A stretch of DNA of 64,000 bases from Lachnospiraceae bacterium (GTDB taxonomy: Bacteria > Bacillota > Clostridia > Lachnospirales > Lachnospiraceae). The notes below the pieces were generated by a model. That model was not told the DNA's origin. It was given only the letters and a program-made list of their open reading frames with translations, and did not search any database. Where the stretch lies: the NCBI GenBank assembly GCA_910574185.1, contig CAJSZQ010000002.1:1-64000 (forward strand), read 5' to 3'. Shown here piece by piece: positions 17,761-27,020 of this stretch; the stretch's first letter is position 1, and the number at the start of each line of letters is the position of its first letter. The translations under genes and the position numbers were made by a program.

Positions 17761-18732
17761 ATGGTGAAATTAAATTGGGGAATGATAGGATGCGGTACAA
17801 TTGGCAGCGAGATGGCCGACGCATTGCGGGAAAATGGGAGCCTGTTATATGGAGTAACATGCAGGACAAAAGACAAAAGGGAAGTATTTGCAAAGAAATA
17901 TCATATCCCTCATGTGTTTGCGGATTATGAGGAGATGCTTGCGGACGAACAGGTGGATATCGTATATATTGCGACGCCGCATAATACGCATTATGAACAC
18001 ATTAAGACCGCTTTGCAGGCAGGTAAACATGTTCTTTGTGAGAAGGCTGTTTGCATTAATAGTGAACAGCTGGATGAATTAATAGACATTGCGGCTGAAA
18101 AGAAGCTGATTTTAAAGGAAGCTATGACCATTTCTCATATGCCTCTTTATGATAAACTAAGAGAAATTATTATGTCCGGAGCAATTGGTACAGTGAAAAT
18201 GGTTCAGGTGAATTTCGGAAGCAATAAAGAATATGATGTAAATAACCGTTTTTTCAGCAAAGAGCTGGCGGGAGGGGCGCTGCTGGATATCGGAGGCTAT
18301 GCGGTAACATTTGCAAGACTGTTTTTGGATATGCAGCCGGATGTAGTGCTGACAACGGTGAAATATTTTGAAACTGGAGTAGATGAGCAGTCAGGTATTA
18401 TATTAAAGAATGAAAAAGAACAAATGGCGGTTATTGCGCTGACTATGCGCGCTAAGCAGCCAAAACGGGGCGTTGTGACAGGAGACAAAGGCTACATAGA
18501 GGTTTATGATTATCCAAGAGCGGATAAAGCGGTCATTGTTGATACGATTTCAGGTCAGAAAACAACGATTCAAGAGGGTGACAGCCGGAAAGCGCTCTTC
18601 TATGAGGCGAAAGCAATGGAGGAAGCAGTAACAGGTATGAATCCTAATCATACGCTGGGAGTGTCGAAAGAGGTTATGGATATCCTTACGGATGTCAGAA
18701 TGCAGTGGGGGATGCGTTATCCTTTTGAATAA
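17761..18732 (+). CDS. Gfo/Idh/MocA family oxidoreductase
   Basis: A 323-residue NAD(P)-dependent oxidoreductase. The Rossmann motif GMIGCGTIGSEMADAL is at residues 7-22, YIATPHNTHYEH follows, and the C-terminal beta-sheet domain starts after about residue 125. The usual EKP motif reads EKA (CEKAVC), as in dihydrodiol dehydrogenase-like members. It probably oxidises or reduces a sugar or cyclitol; the substrate is unknown. AGAGGA precedes the ATG, and a strong terminator follows. Confidence 0.9.
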   Translation: MVKLNWGMIGCGTIGSEMADALRENGSLLYGVTCRTKDKREVFAKKYHIPHVFADYEEMLADEQVDIVYIATPHNTHYEHIKTALQAGKHVLCEKAVCINSEQLDELIDIAAEKKLILKEAMTISHMPLYDKLREIIMSGAIGTVKMVQVNFGSNKEYDVNNRFFSKELAGGALLDIGGYAVTFARLFLDMQPDVVLTTVKYFETGVDEQSGIILKNEKEQMAVIALTMRAKQPKRGVVTGDKGYIEVYDYPRADKAVIVDTISGQKTTIQEGDSRKALFYEAKAMEEAVTGMNPNHTLGVSKEVMDILTDVRMQWGMRYPFE

Positions 18733-18740
18733 AATAAAGA

Positions 18741-18773
18741 AAAAAGGCTGACCGGAAGTGGACAGCCTTTTTG
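18741..18773 (+). terminator. Terminator after the oxidoreductase
   Basis: AAAAAGGCTG and CAGCCTTTTT pair over 10 bp around a 12-nt loop. The symmetric A and T tracts let it also work for the minus-strand aminotransferase gene. Confidence 0.85.
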
Positions 18774-18798
18774 GCTATGTGACTTGATGCGTACCATG

Positions 18799-20085
18799 TT
18801 ATTTGTTTTCCAATAATTTCTCAATACTAACCAGTTTCACACTAAGTACAAATATCTTTGTAGCTTCCTTCAGTTCTTCCAGCGTCGGATAAGAAGGAGC
18901 GATACGGATATTAGAATCTTTCGGGTCTTTTCCATAAGGGAATGTTGCGCCGGCGTCTGTCATCACAAGTCCGGCTTCCTTTGCTTTGGCAACGATTGCC
19001 TTTGCACATCCTTCCATGGAATCAAAAGAAATGAAATATCCTCCTCGCGGCGCTAACCAGGAACCGATTTCTAATCCGCCCAGCTCTGCTTCTAAAGTCT
19101 GCAAAACAGTATCGAATTTCGGACGAAGAATGTCTGCGTGGCGTCTCATATGTTTTACCATGCCATGGATATCCCCGAAGTATCTGGCATGTCGAAGCTG
19201 GTTCAATTTATCATGTCCAATGGTCTGAATCTTCATTTGCTTCCGGATATCGGCCAGATTGGCATCGGATGCGGCAATGGCGCCGATACCGGAACCTGGG
19301 AAGCTAATCTTAGAAGTGGAAGCGAATTTGTATACCATATCTGGATGGCCTTCCTTCTTACACTCCATGAAAATTTCAATTAAGTAATCATGTTTATCTT
19401 CGTATAAATGATGGATGCCGTAAGCATTGTCCCAATAAATACGGAAATCTTCAGCAGCCGGTTTCAATTTGGCAAAACGATGAACTGTCTCGTCAGAATA
19501 AGTAATACCCTGAGGATTGGAATATTTTGGTACGCACCAGATTCCCTTAATGGCAGGGTCGGAAGTTACAAGCTGTTCTACAATATCCATGTCCGGTCCA
19601 GTCGGGGTCATAGGTACGTTAATCATTTCTATGCCAAAGTATTCAGTAATAGCAAAATGCCTGTCATAACCCGGAACAGGACACAAGAACTTGACTTTAT
19701 CCAGTTTACACCATGGGGTGCTTCCCATGACACCCTGGGTCATGGAACGGGCGATGGTATCGTACATTATATTTAAACTGGAATTTCCGAAAATCACTAT
19801 ATTATCTTTTGGCACTTCCATCATATCTGCAAGGAGCTGTTTGGCCTCTTTGATGCCGTCTAATACTCCATAATTGCGGCAGTCTACCCCTTCTTCACAT
19901 ACCAGGTCGGATTTACTGGTAAGAACGTCCATCATCTCCATGGACAGGTTGAGCTGCTCGGTTGACGGTTTTCCTCTGGACATGTCAAGCTTAATACCTT
20001 TTGCCTGTACTTTTTTGTATTCTTTCTCCAGATTTGCTTTTAACGCTAATAATTCCTTTTTTGATAAATCCTTATAAGCTGCCAC
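18799..20085 (-). CDS. PLP-dependent aminotransferase (aspartate aminotransferase Ib/MocR-like group)
   Basis: A 428-residue fold-type I aminotransferase. Family marks include MSRGKPSTEQLNLS near the N terminus, YSNPQGITYSDE, the YWDNAYGIHHL segment and the Schiff-base lysine in FASTSKISFPGSG. It matches the clostridial class I enzymes that move amino groups between aspartate or similar donors and 2-oxo acids; the exact substrate pair is not readable. I start it at a GTG (20085) because GGAGG lies 10 bp upstream; the longer ATG start at 20118 would add an odd leader and place the ribosome site inside the gene. Confidence 0.88.
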   Translation of the reverse strand: MAAYKDLSKKELLALKANLEKEYKKVQAKGIKLDMSRGKPSTEQLNLSMEMMDVLTSKSDLVCEEGVDCRNYGVLDGIKEAKQLLADMMEVPKDNIVIFGNSSLNIMYDTIARSMTQGVMGSTPWCKLDKVKFLCPVPGYDRHFAITEYFGIEMINVPMTPTGPDMDIVEQLVTSDPAIKGIWCVPKYSNPQGITYSDETVHRFAKLKPAAEDFRIYWDNAYGIHHLYEDKHDYLIEIFMECKKEGHPDMVYKFASTSKISFPGSGIGAIAASDANLADIRKQMKIQTIGHDKLNQLRHARYFGDIHGMVKHMRRHADILRPKFDTVLQTLEAELGGLEIGSWLAPRGGYFISFDSMEGCAKAIVAKAKEAGLVMTDAGATFPYGKDPKDSNIRIAPSYPTLEELKEATKIFVLSVKLVSIEKLLENK

Positions 20086-20272
20086 TTTTATGCATCCTCC
20101 AATACTTAATATACTCAACTTGTATTATTCTACCACAAATTGAAAAATCGTCAATTATTTCTTGCAAAATAAAATTAAAAATCAGGATTTTTGGAAATAT
20201 AAACAAGAAATATGAATTATTTAGACTTTGTTTATTCATTTTTTGCGGATGAATTTTCTTTGCACATACATA

Positions 20273-20304
20273 CAGCCCTGTCGAAACAGTATCGGGCAGG
20301 GCTG
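20273..20304 (-). terminator. Hairpin after the small coat-like genes
   Basis: CAGCCCTG and CAGGGCTG pair around a 16-nt loop, 25 bp beyond the stop of the minus-strand gene at 20329. The T tract is poor (TGTATGTATG), so terminator function is tentative. Confidence 0.4.
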
Positions 20305-20328
20305 CGTATTTACGAGGATGTGTGAGAG

Positions 20329-20589
20329 CTATTTCATGGACAAGTTAGTAATTACGGACTTGACATGGTCAATCTCTTTGCGGGAAGCCATTTCAGCCGG
20401 TACATAATAGCTCTTTTCGCGTGCTGTCTGATATAACTTTTCCTGGGACATTTCACATTCATTTCGTATCTGCTTTAAGCATTGCTTTAATTCTTTGTTT
20501 TCAGTCTGTGGAATCATTTCTCCAAAACGAGAAAGTTCGCCGTTTACGCCATTCAGGGCGTCCACAACCATAGTTTTTTCACTTAACAT
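20329..20589 (-). CDS. Small CotF-like spore coat protein
   Basis: An 86-residue mostly helical protein. Its pattern (MVVDALNGVNGELSRFGEMI, then ECEMSQEKLYQTAREKSYYVPAEMAS) resembles the ferritin-like helical hairpin of CotF-type spore coat proteins common in Clostridia. It lies 18 bp downstream of a second small gene of the same type, and the two probably pair as halves of a helical bundle. GGAGGTAACAGC precedes the ATG. Its role in the coat is inferred from the family. Confidence 0.7.
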   Translation of the reverse strand: MLSEKTMVVDALNGVNGELSRFGEMIPQTENKELKQCLKQIRNECEMSQEKLYQTAREKSYYVPAEMASRKEIDHVKSVITNLSMK

Positions 20590-20607
20590 GCTGTTACCTC
20601 CTTGTTC

Positions 20608-20790
20608 TTATAAGAACTTCATCAAGTCCTGTTTGTTTTTCATTGCAGAGTTGGCTGCATCGGTAAATAATTTCTTGATTTCCGGATCTTTACACTGACT
20701 TGCATATTCGGTCATTTTACAGTGGCTGTTATCATAGCCTCCAATTAAATGGCGAAGATTCTGAAGATCCAATACTGATATTTCTGACAT
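20608..20790 (-). CDS. Small CotF-associated helical protein
   Basis: A 60-residue helical protein (LDLQNLRHLIGGYDNSH, then DPEIKKLFTDAANSAMKNKQDL), like the N-terminal half of CotF-type coat proteins. The ATG at 20790 has AAAGGAGGATTTCCC upstream; the longer frame to 20853 has no ribosome site. It is the first gene of a two-gene minus-strand unit. Confidence 0.65.
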   Translation of the reverse strand: MSEISVLDLQNLRHLIGGYDNSHCKMTEYASQCKDPEIKKLFTDAANSAMKNKQDLMKFL

Positions 20791-20866
20791 GGGAAATCCT
20801 CCTTTCATAAAGTGGAATTTTGGCGGACGTGGCCGCTTTGAGTAATACTGCATTTTGCATTACGAA

Positions 20867-21027
20867 ACTAATACAACGAATATTGATAAACTATCCATTA
20901 CGCTGGCTCAAAAATCCGACAGCGCCATTCCAAAAGCCTCATAGCCCGCCAGGCCTGCGTTTTTGAATGGTATTCTCGAAGTTTGTTTCAGCCTAACAGC
21001 GAGTCATTAATTATTCGCTGTATTAGT
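20867..21027. repeat. 161-bp imperfect palindromic element
   Basis: The ends ACTAATACAACGAATA (20867-20882) and TATTCGCTGTATTAGT (21012-21027) are inverted copies with one mismatch. Inside, CCATTC...GC and GCGTTTTTGAATGG also pair, as do AGCCTCATAGC- and GCCAGGCC-like inner segments, so nearly the whole length can fold. There is no coding frame. It fits a MITE or a genome-dispersed hairpin element, lying in a 311-bp gap between genes. Confidence 0.6.
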
Positions 21028-21101
21028 ATGTCTGATAAAAGTGGAATCTATGTGTAAAAGGAATTGTAGAAATCAGGCATATATTACCAGTAAAATTTTA
21101 T

Positions 21102-21821
21102 CTACAAAGCGGATTGGTTATGTATTGCAGATGCAGTGTGCAGAAAAGCGGAAAAAAGCTTTCTCATGTCGGCAGAGGTATCGTACATGCATTCTGGATG
21201 CCATTGTACGCCGATTATGAAAGGGTGATTGTCAGCTTCTAAGGCTTCGATTACCAGGTCGGATGTTCGCCCGGTTGGTATGAGATGGGAGGCTGGTCGT
21301 TTGATATACTGGTGGTGGAAACTATTAGTATAGGCGTATTTTCCAAAAATATTATATAGCATGCTAGATTTTTTAAAAAAGACTTTGTGGGAGATATCAC
21401 TGCGCTTTGTAGAGCGCTGTATATGTCCGATGTGCGTGCCAGGATACAGAGACGCATCCTGATAAATGCTTCCGTCCATGGCGATATTTAAGATTTGCAT
21501 GCCCCGGCAGATGGCAAGTACTGGCTTGCCTGAGTCCAGGACTGTTTTCATAAGATTCAGATGGAAGAGGTCTGTTTTCAAGTCAGTAGCGCCGTTTTTC
21601 GGTGAAGGGTCTTCCCCCATAAGAGCTGGTGTAATATCGTCTCCCCCGCAGAAGAGGAATGCGTCGCAAAAATGCAGCGTATGATAGTGAGGCATCTGAT
21701 CAGTACATGGAAGAACGACGGGAATCCCGCCGGAGTTTTCGATGGCGTGAATGTATGGCTGGCTTACGAATTGTTTCTCTTCTGTAAAACCGCAGACTGC
21801 GATGCCGATAACAGGAATCAT
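21102..21821 (-). CDS. Class I glutamine amidotransferase-like hydrolase (peptidase C26, PuuD-like)
   Basis: A 239-residue enzyme of the gamma-glutamyl-gamma-aminobutyrate hydrolase group. The nucleophile Cys is in LAICRGMQILNIA (about residue 104), the oxyanion region is FCGGDDITP, and the catalytic His-Glu pair is in VQWHPECM. Members cut gamma-glutamyl amides of polyamines or folates; the exact substrate is not known. Length is normal for the family. It stands alone, downstream of a palindromic element. Confidence 0.87.
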   Translation of the reverse strand: MIPVIGIAVCGFTEEKQFVSQPYIHAIENSGGIPVVLPCTDQMPHYHTLHFCDAFLFCGGDDITPALMGEDPSPKNGATDLKTDLFHLNLMKTVLDSGKPVLAICRGMQILNIAMDGSIYQDASLYPGTHIGHIQRSTKRSDISHKVFFKKSSMLYNIFGKYAYTNSFHHQYIKRPASHLIPTGRTSDLVIEALEADNHPFIIGVQWHPECMYDTSADMRKLFSAFLHTASAIHNQSAL

Positions 21822-22035
21822 GAATCAAACCTCCCAGGAAATCAAGTATATATAAAAAAATATATTGTATGCTATACGTCTTATTAATCAATGGGTATTG
21901 GACGGACTTTGAACTTGTGACTGAAGTACCGATTCATTATAATAGTTTATGCGTAGAAGAGGCGTTATTATTATATAAATGAAGCAATTGCCCTGTTGGG
22001 GCAGGCAGACTTTGTTCGATAAATTAGTTTTCATA

Positions 22036-22072
22036 CAAAAAGATGCCGCGGTGAATCAGCAGCATCTTTTTG
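22036..22072 (-). terminator. Terminator of argG
   Basis: CAAAAAGATGC and GCATCTTTTTG form a 10- to 11-bp stem around a CGCGGTGAATCA-type loop, 31 bp past the argG stop. The arms end in A and T tracts, so it can act in both directions. Confidence 0.8.
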
Positions 22073-22102
22073 AGCCTAAAGTAAACTTTAGCGAAATAGA
22101 TA

Positions 22103-23326
22103 TTATTTGTCTGTTTCTTGTTCTTGCATTACCATTGCGCGGACTTTAAGAGGAAGTCCAAACAGGTTGATAAAGCCGTCTGCATCGTGATGGTCGTACA
22201 AATCTCCAGTGGTAAAGCTTGCGAGAGATTCGCTGTACAGGGAATAGGGTGAAGTGGTGCCGGCTTTGATGATATTGCCCTTGTAGAGCTTAAATTTAAC
22301 CTCGCCGGTTACATATTCCTGTGTACTTTCGATGAATGCCTGAACTGCTTCCCGCAGAGGGGTAAACCATTTGCCTTCATATACAATCTGAGACAGCTTA
22401 TTGCCCATCTCTTCTTTTACTTCATAAGTTGCGCGGTCGAGTACCAGTTCCTCTAGCTGCTGGTGAGCCTCATAAAGAATCGTACCGCCGGGAGTTTCGT
22501 ATACGCCGCGGGATTTCATGCCGACAACGCGGTTTTCTACAATATCAATGATACCAATGCCATGCTTGCCTCCAAGTTCATTTAACTTACGGATGATATC
22601 GGAAACTTTCATTTGTTCCCCGTTTACGCTTGTCGGGACGCCTTTTTCAAAGGTCATCGTTATATATTCGGGTTCGTTTGGAGCTTTCTCAGGGGTAACG
22701 CCCAGAACCAGAAGATGTTCATAATTCGGTTCGCAGGACGGGTCTTCAAGCTCTAAGCCCTCATGACTGATGTGCCATAAGTTCCGGTCGCGGCTGTAGC
22801 TGTGGCTTGCGTCAAATGGAAGGTCGATGCCATGGGCTTTGCAGTATTCAATCTCATCTTCCCTTGACTGCATAGTCCATACGTCAGTCATTCTCCATGG
22901 AGCGATAATTTTAAGATCCGGGGCTAAGGCTTTGATGCCCAGCTCGAAGCGAATCTGGTCGTTGCCTTTTCCGGTAGCGCCATGGCAGATGGCTGCCGCG
23001 CCTTCTTTCCTGGCAATTTCCACCAGTCTTTTGGCAATGGCCGGACGTGCCATAGAGGTTCCGAGAAGATATTTGTTTTCGTATACGGCGTGTCCCTGAA
23101 CGCATGGCACAATGTAATTATCACAAAAATCATCAACGATATCTTCTATGTATAGTTTGGAAGCGCCGGATAATCTTGCGCGTTCTTCCAATCCGTCTAA
23201 TTCTTCTCCCTGTCCGCAGTCAATACAGCAGCAGATAACCTCATAGCCGAAATTTTCCTTTAACCATGGAATGATAGCGGTGGTATCAAGTCCACCAGAG
23301 TAAGCGAGAACAACTTTTTCTTTCAT
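22103..23326 (-). CDS. argG: Argininosuccinate synthase
   Basis: A 407-residue enzyme that joins citrulline and aspartate using ATP to give argininosuccinate. The ATP-binding loop [15 protein letters not shown] is at residues 8-22, followed by [15 protein letters not shown] and [14 protein letters not shown]. The length is normal. GGAGGAATTTACA precedes the ATG. It is transcribed away from argC, with an 800-bp shared upstream region that holds promoters for both. argH is not in the window. Confidence 0.97.
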   Translation of the reverse strand: MKEKVVLAYSGGLDTTAIIPWLKENFGYEVICCCIDCGQGEELDGLEERARLSGASKLYIEDIVDDFCDNYIVPCVQGHAVYENKYLLGTSMARPAIAKRLVEIARKEGAAAICHGATGKGNDQIRFELGIKALAPDLKIIAPWRMTDVWTMQSREDEIEYCKAHGIDLPFDASHSYSRDRNLWHISHEGLELEDPSCEPNYEHLLVLGVTPEKAPNEPEYITMTFEKGVPTSVNGEQMKVSDIIRKLNELGGKHGIGIIDIVENRVVGMKSRGVYETPGGTILYEAHQQLEELVLDRATYEVKEEMGNKLSQIVYEGKWFTPLREAVQAFIESTQEYVTGEVKFKLYKGNIIKAGTTSPYSLYSESLASFTTGDLYDHHDADGFINLFGLPLKVRAMVMQEQETDK

Positions 23327-23391
23327 TGTAAATTCCTCCAGATTCATATGTTTTCAACAATTCTAATATGTCTTATATTTGCACAGGCACT

Positions 23392-23420
23392 ACTATACAC
23401 CAAAATTTATAAATATGCAA
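23392..23420 (-). promoter_or_regulatory. argG promoter
   Basis: Read on the minus strand, TTGCAT (23420-23415) and TATAGT (23397-23392) are 17 bp apart. The -35 box lies in the AT-rich TGCATATTTATAAA, which resembles an ArgR site; the argC promoter begins with the same TTGCAT. Confidence 0.65.
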
Positions 23421-23459
23421 CAGGAAATGTTAGAAATGAATATAATTAAGTAACAGTTC

Positions 23460-24050
23460 AGCCTGCAACTGCGCATTTACTGCGCAGTTAGCAGCCAATG
23501 AACCTGAGTAGCCAGGAATCCGCCCCTTTGCCGCAGGCAAACTTTAAAATGGGCGGATTCCGTAACAGTGAAGCCGGAAGGCTGAACTGTTACATAATTA
23601 ACGATTTACCGGTTACTGTTCACACATCGCCTGCCGGACGCGGATTGAATCAGGAGTACGTCTCTGAGCAGACGGAGTAACATGCCATTGAACTGGCAGC
23701 TAACGCAGACTAAGCCGCTATTTCAAATCCATGAAAAACACTCCTGAATTGTCTGCTCAGAGACATGATCCTGATTCAACTTGCTGTTTACCAAATGACC
23801 TGTAAACTGTAACATTTACCGCACTTTTTTTTGAGATTTATTTTTTTGATGCTAAAATCTTAGAATAGATATTGCATAATATTCATAAATAATGTATAAT
23901 TATGCGTCATAAAGAATATGAAGATTAGATAATAACAGCGCGGCAAGTGCGCAACTGCAAGCTGAACGGAGTTACAGTTCAATGGAATGTTATTCCGTCC
24001 GTTTAGAGACATGCTCCTGATTCAATCCGCGTGTGAACAGTAACGAACGG
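23460..24050. repeat. Cluster of hairpins and inverted repeats between argG and argC
   Basis: Several foldable segments lie together. AACTGCGC (23467-23474) pairs with GCGCAGTT (23482-23489). GGAATCCGCCC (23515-23525) pairs with GGGCGGATTCC (23551-23561). An arm at 23645-23673 (TTGAATCAGGAGTACG then TCTCTGAGCAGAC) pairs with 23751-23779. A further, inverted copy of the 23613-23695 block lies at 23975-24043. Short open frames here are by-products. This looks like a dispersed hairpin family, not a gene. Confidence 0.75.
23872..23900 (+). promoter_or_regulatory. argC operon promoter (upstream candidate)
   Basis: TTGCAT at 23872-23877 and TATAAT at 23895-23900 with a 17-bp spacer. The spacer AATATTCATAAATAATG looks like an arginine operator. 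It lies 250 bp before argC, so the inverted repeat at 23975-24043 would be in the leader RNA. Confidence 0.65.
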
Positions 24051-24154
24051 ATACTGTCTGACAGACAAATTTGAAAGAATACTTTACATGTATTTGAAAG
24101 TAGTATAAACTAGTCGTGATATTCTTTATATAGGTAAAGAAAGGAAAGACAGCA

Positions 24155-25195
24155 ATGATTAAAGTAGGAATTATCGGTTCTACCGGTTACGCGGGCGGCG
24201 AGCTGGTGCGAATCCTTACAGGACATAAAGAGGCGGAGATTGTCTGGTATGGCTCTAGAAGCTATGTGGACAAAAGATATGCGGAAGTGTATCAGAATAT
24301 GTTTCAGGTTGTTGACGCTGTGTGTATGGACGATAACATGGAAGAGCTTGCCAGGAAGGCAGATGTTATTTTTACGGCGACACCTCAGGGATTATGCGCA
24401 TCGCTGGTGAATGAAGATATTTTATCTAAAACAAAGATTATAGATTTGAGCGCAGATTTCCGTATTAAGGATGTGTCGGTATACGAGAAATGGTATGGTA
24501 TTGAACATAAGAGTCCTCAGTACATAAAAGAAGCAGTGTATGGCCTGTGTGAGATTAACAGAGAGGATGTGCGGAGAGCAAGATTAGTTGCGAATCCTGG
24601 CTGTTATACTACCTGTTCGATTCTGACAGCTTATCCGCTTGCCAGAGAAGGTATGATTGATATGAGTACGCTGATTGTGGACGCCAAGTCTGGAACTTCC
24701 GGCGCGGGAAGAGGCGCTAAGCTTCCAAATCTGTTCTGTGAGGTCAATGAGAATATGAAGGCATATGGGGTGGCGTCTCACAGGCATACGCCAGAGATAG
24801 AAGAACAGCTTGGGTATGCATCCGGAGAAAAGGTCGTGATTAATTTCACACCGCATTTGGTTCCAATGAATCGGGGAATACTGGCGACGGAATACGCGTC
24901 GTTGAAAAAAGAGGTAAGTTATGCAGATGTAAAAGCAATCTATGACAAATACTATCAGGATGAGAAATTTATCCGCGTGCTGGATAAAGATGTGCTTCCG
25001 GAGACCAAATGGGTGGAAGGCAGCAATTATGTGGATATTAATTTTAAGATTGATACGCGCACGAATCGTATTATTATGATGGGGGCAATTGATAATCTGG
25101 TGAAGGGTGCGGCCGGACAGGCGGTACAGAACATGAACCTGATGTTTGGACTGGATGAGTCAGAGGGATTGAATCTGGTTCCTCTGTTCCCATAA
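24155..25195 (+). CDS. argC: N-acetyl-gamma-glutamyl-phosphate reductase
   Basis: A 346-residue NADPH-dependent enzyme, third step of arginine synthesis. The nucleotide motif GIIGSTGYAGGELVRIL is at residues 5-21, and the active-site Cys is in ANPGCYTTC (about residue 151). KSGTSGAGRGAK and SHRHTPEIEEQL are typical of the family. The length is normal. AAAGGAAAGACAGCA precedes the ATG. It opens the cluster argC-GNAT-argJ-argB. Confidence 0.97.
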   Translation: MIKVGIIGSTGYAGGELVRILTGHKEAEIVWYGSRSYVDKRYAEVYQNMFQVVDAVCMDDNMEELARKADVIFTATPQGLCASLVNEDILSKTKIIDLSADFRIKDVSVYEKWYGIEHKSPQYIKEAVYGLCEINREDVRRARLVANPGCYTTCSILTAYPLAREGMIDMSTLIVDAKSGTSGAGRGAKLPNLFCEVNENMKAYGVASHRHTPEIEEQLGYASGEKVVINFTPHLVPMNRGILATEYASLKKEVSYADVKAIYDKYYQDEKFIRVLDKDVLPETKWVEGSNYVDINFKIDTRTNRIIMMGAIDNLVKGAAGQAVQNMNLMFGLDESEGLNLVPLFP

Positions 25196-25264
25196 ACGCA
25201 GAACGGGGATGCTTTTAAGAGACGCACAAAAGAGAAAAGAAGAGATTCTTGGAAAGAGGTATTT

Positions 25265-25711
25265 ATGATTCGGATAATGACGATGAAGGATTATAATGAA
25301 GTGTATGCTCTGTGGAAGAAAATCCGGGGGTTTGGGATTCGGAGTATTGACGATTCCAGAGAAGGTGTGGAACGGTTTCTGAAGAGAAATCCTACAACCA
25401 GTGTTGTGGCAGTGGAGGACGATAGGATTGTAGGCAGTATTCTGTGCGGACATGACGGAAGAAGAGGATGCTTTTATCATGTGTGCGTAGATGCAGAGTA
25501 TCGCAGACAGGGAATTGGAAAATCAATGGTGGTTGCGTCCATGGAGGCATTAAAAGAAGAACATATTAATAAGGTATGTCTGATTGCATTTACCAGAAAC
25601 GACGTGGGAAATGCATTCTGGAATACCATAGGATGGACGAGAAGGCTGGATTTAAATTATTATGATTTTACCTTAAATGAGGAAAATATTACAGCGTTTA
25701 ACGAACAATAA
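25265..25711 (+). CDS. GNAT family N-acetyltransferase inside the arginine cluster
   Basis: A 148-residue acetyltransferase. The acetyl-CoA loop is in YRRQGIGKSM (about residues 80-89), preceded by a beta strand CFYHVCVDAEY. It sits between argC and argJ on the same strand with spacings of 69 and 64 bp. GNAT proteins in this place in Clostridia may supply N-acetylglutamate, but argJ can also do this, so the role is an inference. AAGAGGTATTT precedes the ATG. Confidence 0.85.
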   Translation: MIRIMTMKDYNEVYALWKKIRGFGIRSIDDSREGVERFLKRNPTTSVVAVEDDRIVGSILCGHDGRRGCFYHVCVDAEYRRQGIGKSMVVASMEALKEEHINKVCLIAFTRNDVGNAFWNTIGWTRRLDLNYYDFTLNEENITAFNEQ

Positions 25712-25775
25712 AGATAGGTGAATGCAGTTTGCAGGCCAGAGCAGGCGATGCGTGAACTGTGGAAAGGTGAGTAAG

Positions 25776-26999
25776 ATGAAGATTATAAAAGGCGGCGTAA
25801 CAGCGGCAAAAGGATTTGAGGCGGCAAGTACGGCGGCAGGAATTAAATATCAGAACCGCACAGATATGGCTTTGATTTACAGCGAGACGCCCTGCGAGAC
25901 GGCGGGAACATTTACCACGAATGTGGTGAAGGCGGCTCCGGTAAAGTGGGACAGACAGGTAGTTGACAGCGGCAGGAAATCACAGGCTGTTATTGTCAAT
26001 TCTGGTATTGCCAACGCCTGTACAGGCGCGGAGGGATTTGGTTATTGTGAGGATACGGCAAAGGCGGCGGCAAAATACCTGGGGGTTGATACAGAAGGGG
26101 TTCTGATTGGTTCGACGGGAGTAATAGGAAAACAGATGCCGATTGACAAGCTGACGGCAGGAATTGAGGCGTTGGCGGGAAAGAAGAATGCTTCCTGTGA
26201 GAATGGGACAGAGGCAGCCAAAGCGATTATGACTACAGATACCTGCGAAAAGGAGCTTGCAGTCACTATTTGTGTGGGAGATAAGACTGTAACTTTGGGA
26301 GGTATGGCGAAGGGCTCCGGCATGATTCACCCAAATATGTGTACTATGCTTGCATTTATTACGACAGATGCAGCAATTACAAAGGAGGCCCTGCAGAAAG
26401 CGTTGAGTGAAGACGTGGCGGATACTTATAATATGATTTCTGTAGACGGAGATACTTCTACCAATGATACGGCGCTTCTTCTGGCAAATGGAATGGCAGG
26501 AAATCCGGTAATTGAGTATGGGACGCCAGATTATGAAGAATTTCGGGCAGCGTTGCATGTGATAAACGAGTATCTTGCAAAGAAGATTGCCGGAGACGGA
26601 GAAGGGGCGACCGCACTTTTTGAGGCGAATGTGGTTGGAGCAGATACCAGAGAGCAGGCAAAAATTCTTGCGAAGGCTATTGTATGCTCTAATTTGACGA
26701 AGGCAGCCATTGCCGGTCATGATGCAAACTGGGGAAGAATCCTGTGTGCTATGGGATATTCCGGGGCGCAGTTTGAGCCGGAAAAGGTGGATTTATTCTT
26801 TGAGAGCAAAGCAGGCAAAATCCAGATTATAGAAAATGGTACTGCAGTGAATTACAGCGAGGAGGAGGCTACCAAAATTCTGTCCGAATCAGAGGTAACC
26901 GTTATCGCAGATGTGAAGCTGGGGAATAAGACGGCATCTGCATGGGGATGCGATTTGACGCATGGATATATTGATATTAACGCGGATTATAGAAGTTAA
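25776..26999 (+). CDS. argJ: Glutamate N-acetyltransferase / amino-acid acetyltransferase
   Basis: A 407-residue bifunctional enzyme that moves acetyl from N-acetylornithine to glutamate and, in many species, can also acetylate glutamate from acetyl-CoA. It is made as one chain that cuts itself before a Thr: the region AKGSGMIHPNMCTMLAFITTD contains the expected site (ATML in most members, CTML here). TFTTNVVKAAP and NSGIANACTGAEG are typical. The ATG at 25776 follows GGAAAGGTGAGTAAG; upstream in-frame codons look non-coding. Confidence 0.95.
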   Translation: MKIIKGGVTAAKGFEAASTAAGIKYQNRTDMALIYSETPCETAGTFTTNVVKAAPVKWDRQVVDSGRKSQAVIVNSGIANACTGAEGFGYCEDTAKAAAKYLGVDTEGVLIGSTGVIGKQMPIDKLTAGIEALAGKKNASCENGTEAAKAIMTTDTCEKELAVTICVGDKTVTLGGMAKGSGMIHPNMCTMLAFITTDAAITKEALQKALSEDVADTYNMISVDGDTSTNDTALLLANGMAGNPVIEYGTPDYEEFRAALHVINEYLAKKIAGDGEGATALFEANVVGADTREQAKILAKAIVCSNLTKAAIAGHDANWGRILCAMGYSGAQFEPEKVDLFFESKAGKIQIIENGTAVNYSEEEATKILSESEVTVIADVKLGNKTASAWGCDLTHGYIDINADYRS

Positions 27000-27020
27000 A
27001 TTACATGGTAGGAGCGAAAA

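Noticed and set aside
17550-17876. 108-residue minus-strand frame over the RpiR/oxidoreductase junction
   Set aside because: Overlaps two well-supported genes and has no ribosome site.
23498-23680. 60-residue frame between argG and argC
   Set aside because: It runs through inverted repeats and lacks a ribosome site; the DNA pattern is explained by hairpins.
25980-26720. 246-residue minus-strand frame
   Set aside because: Antisense shadow of argJ, whose protein family is certain.
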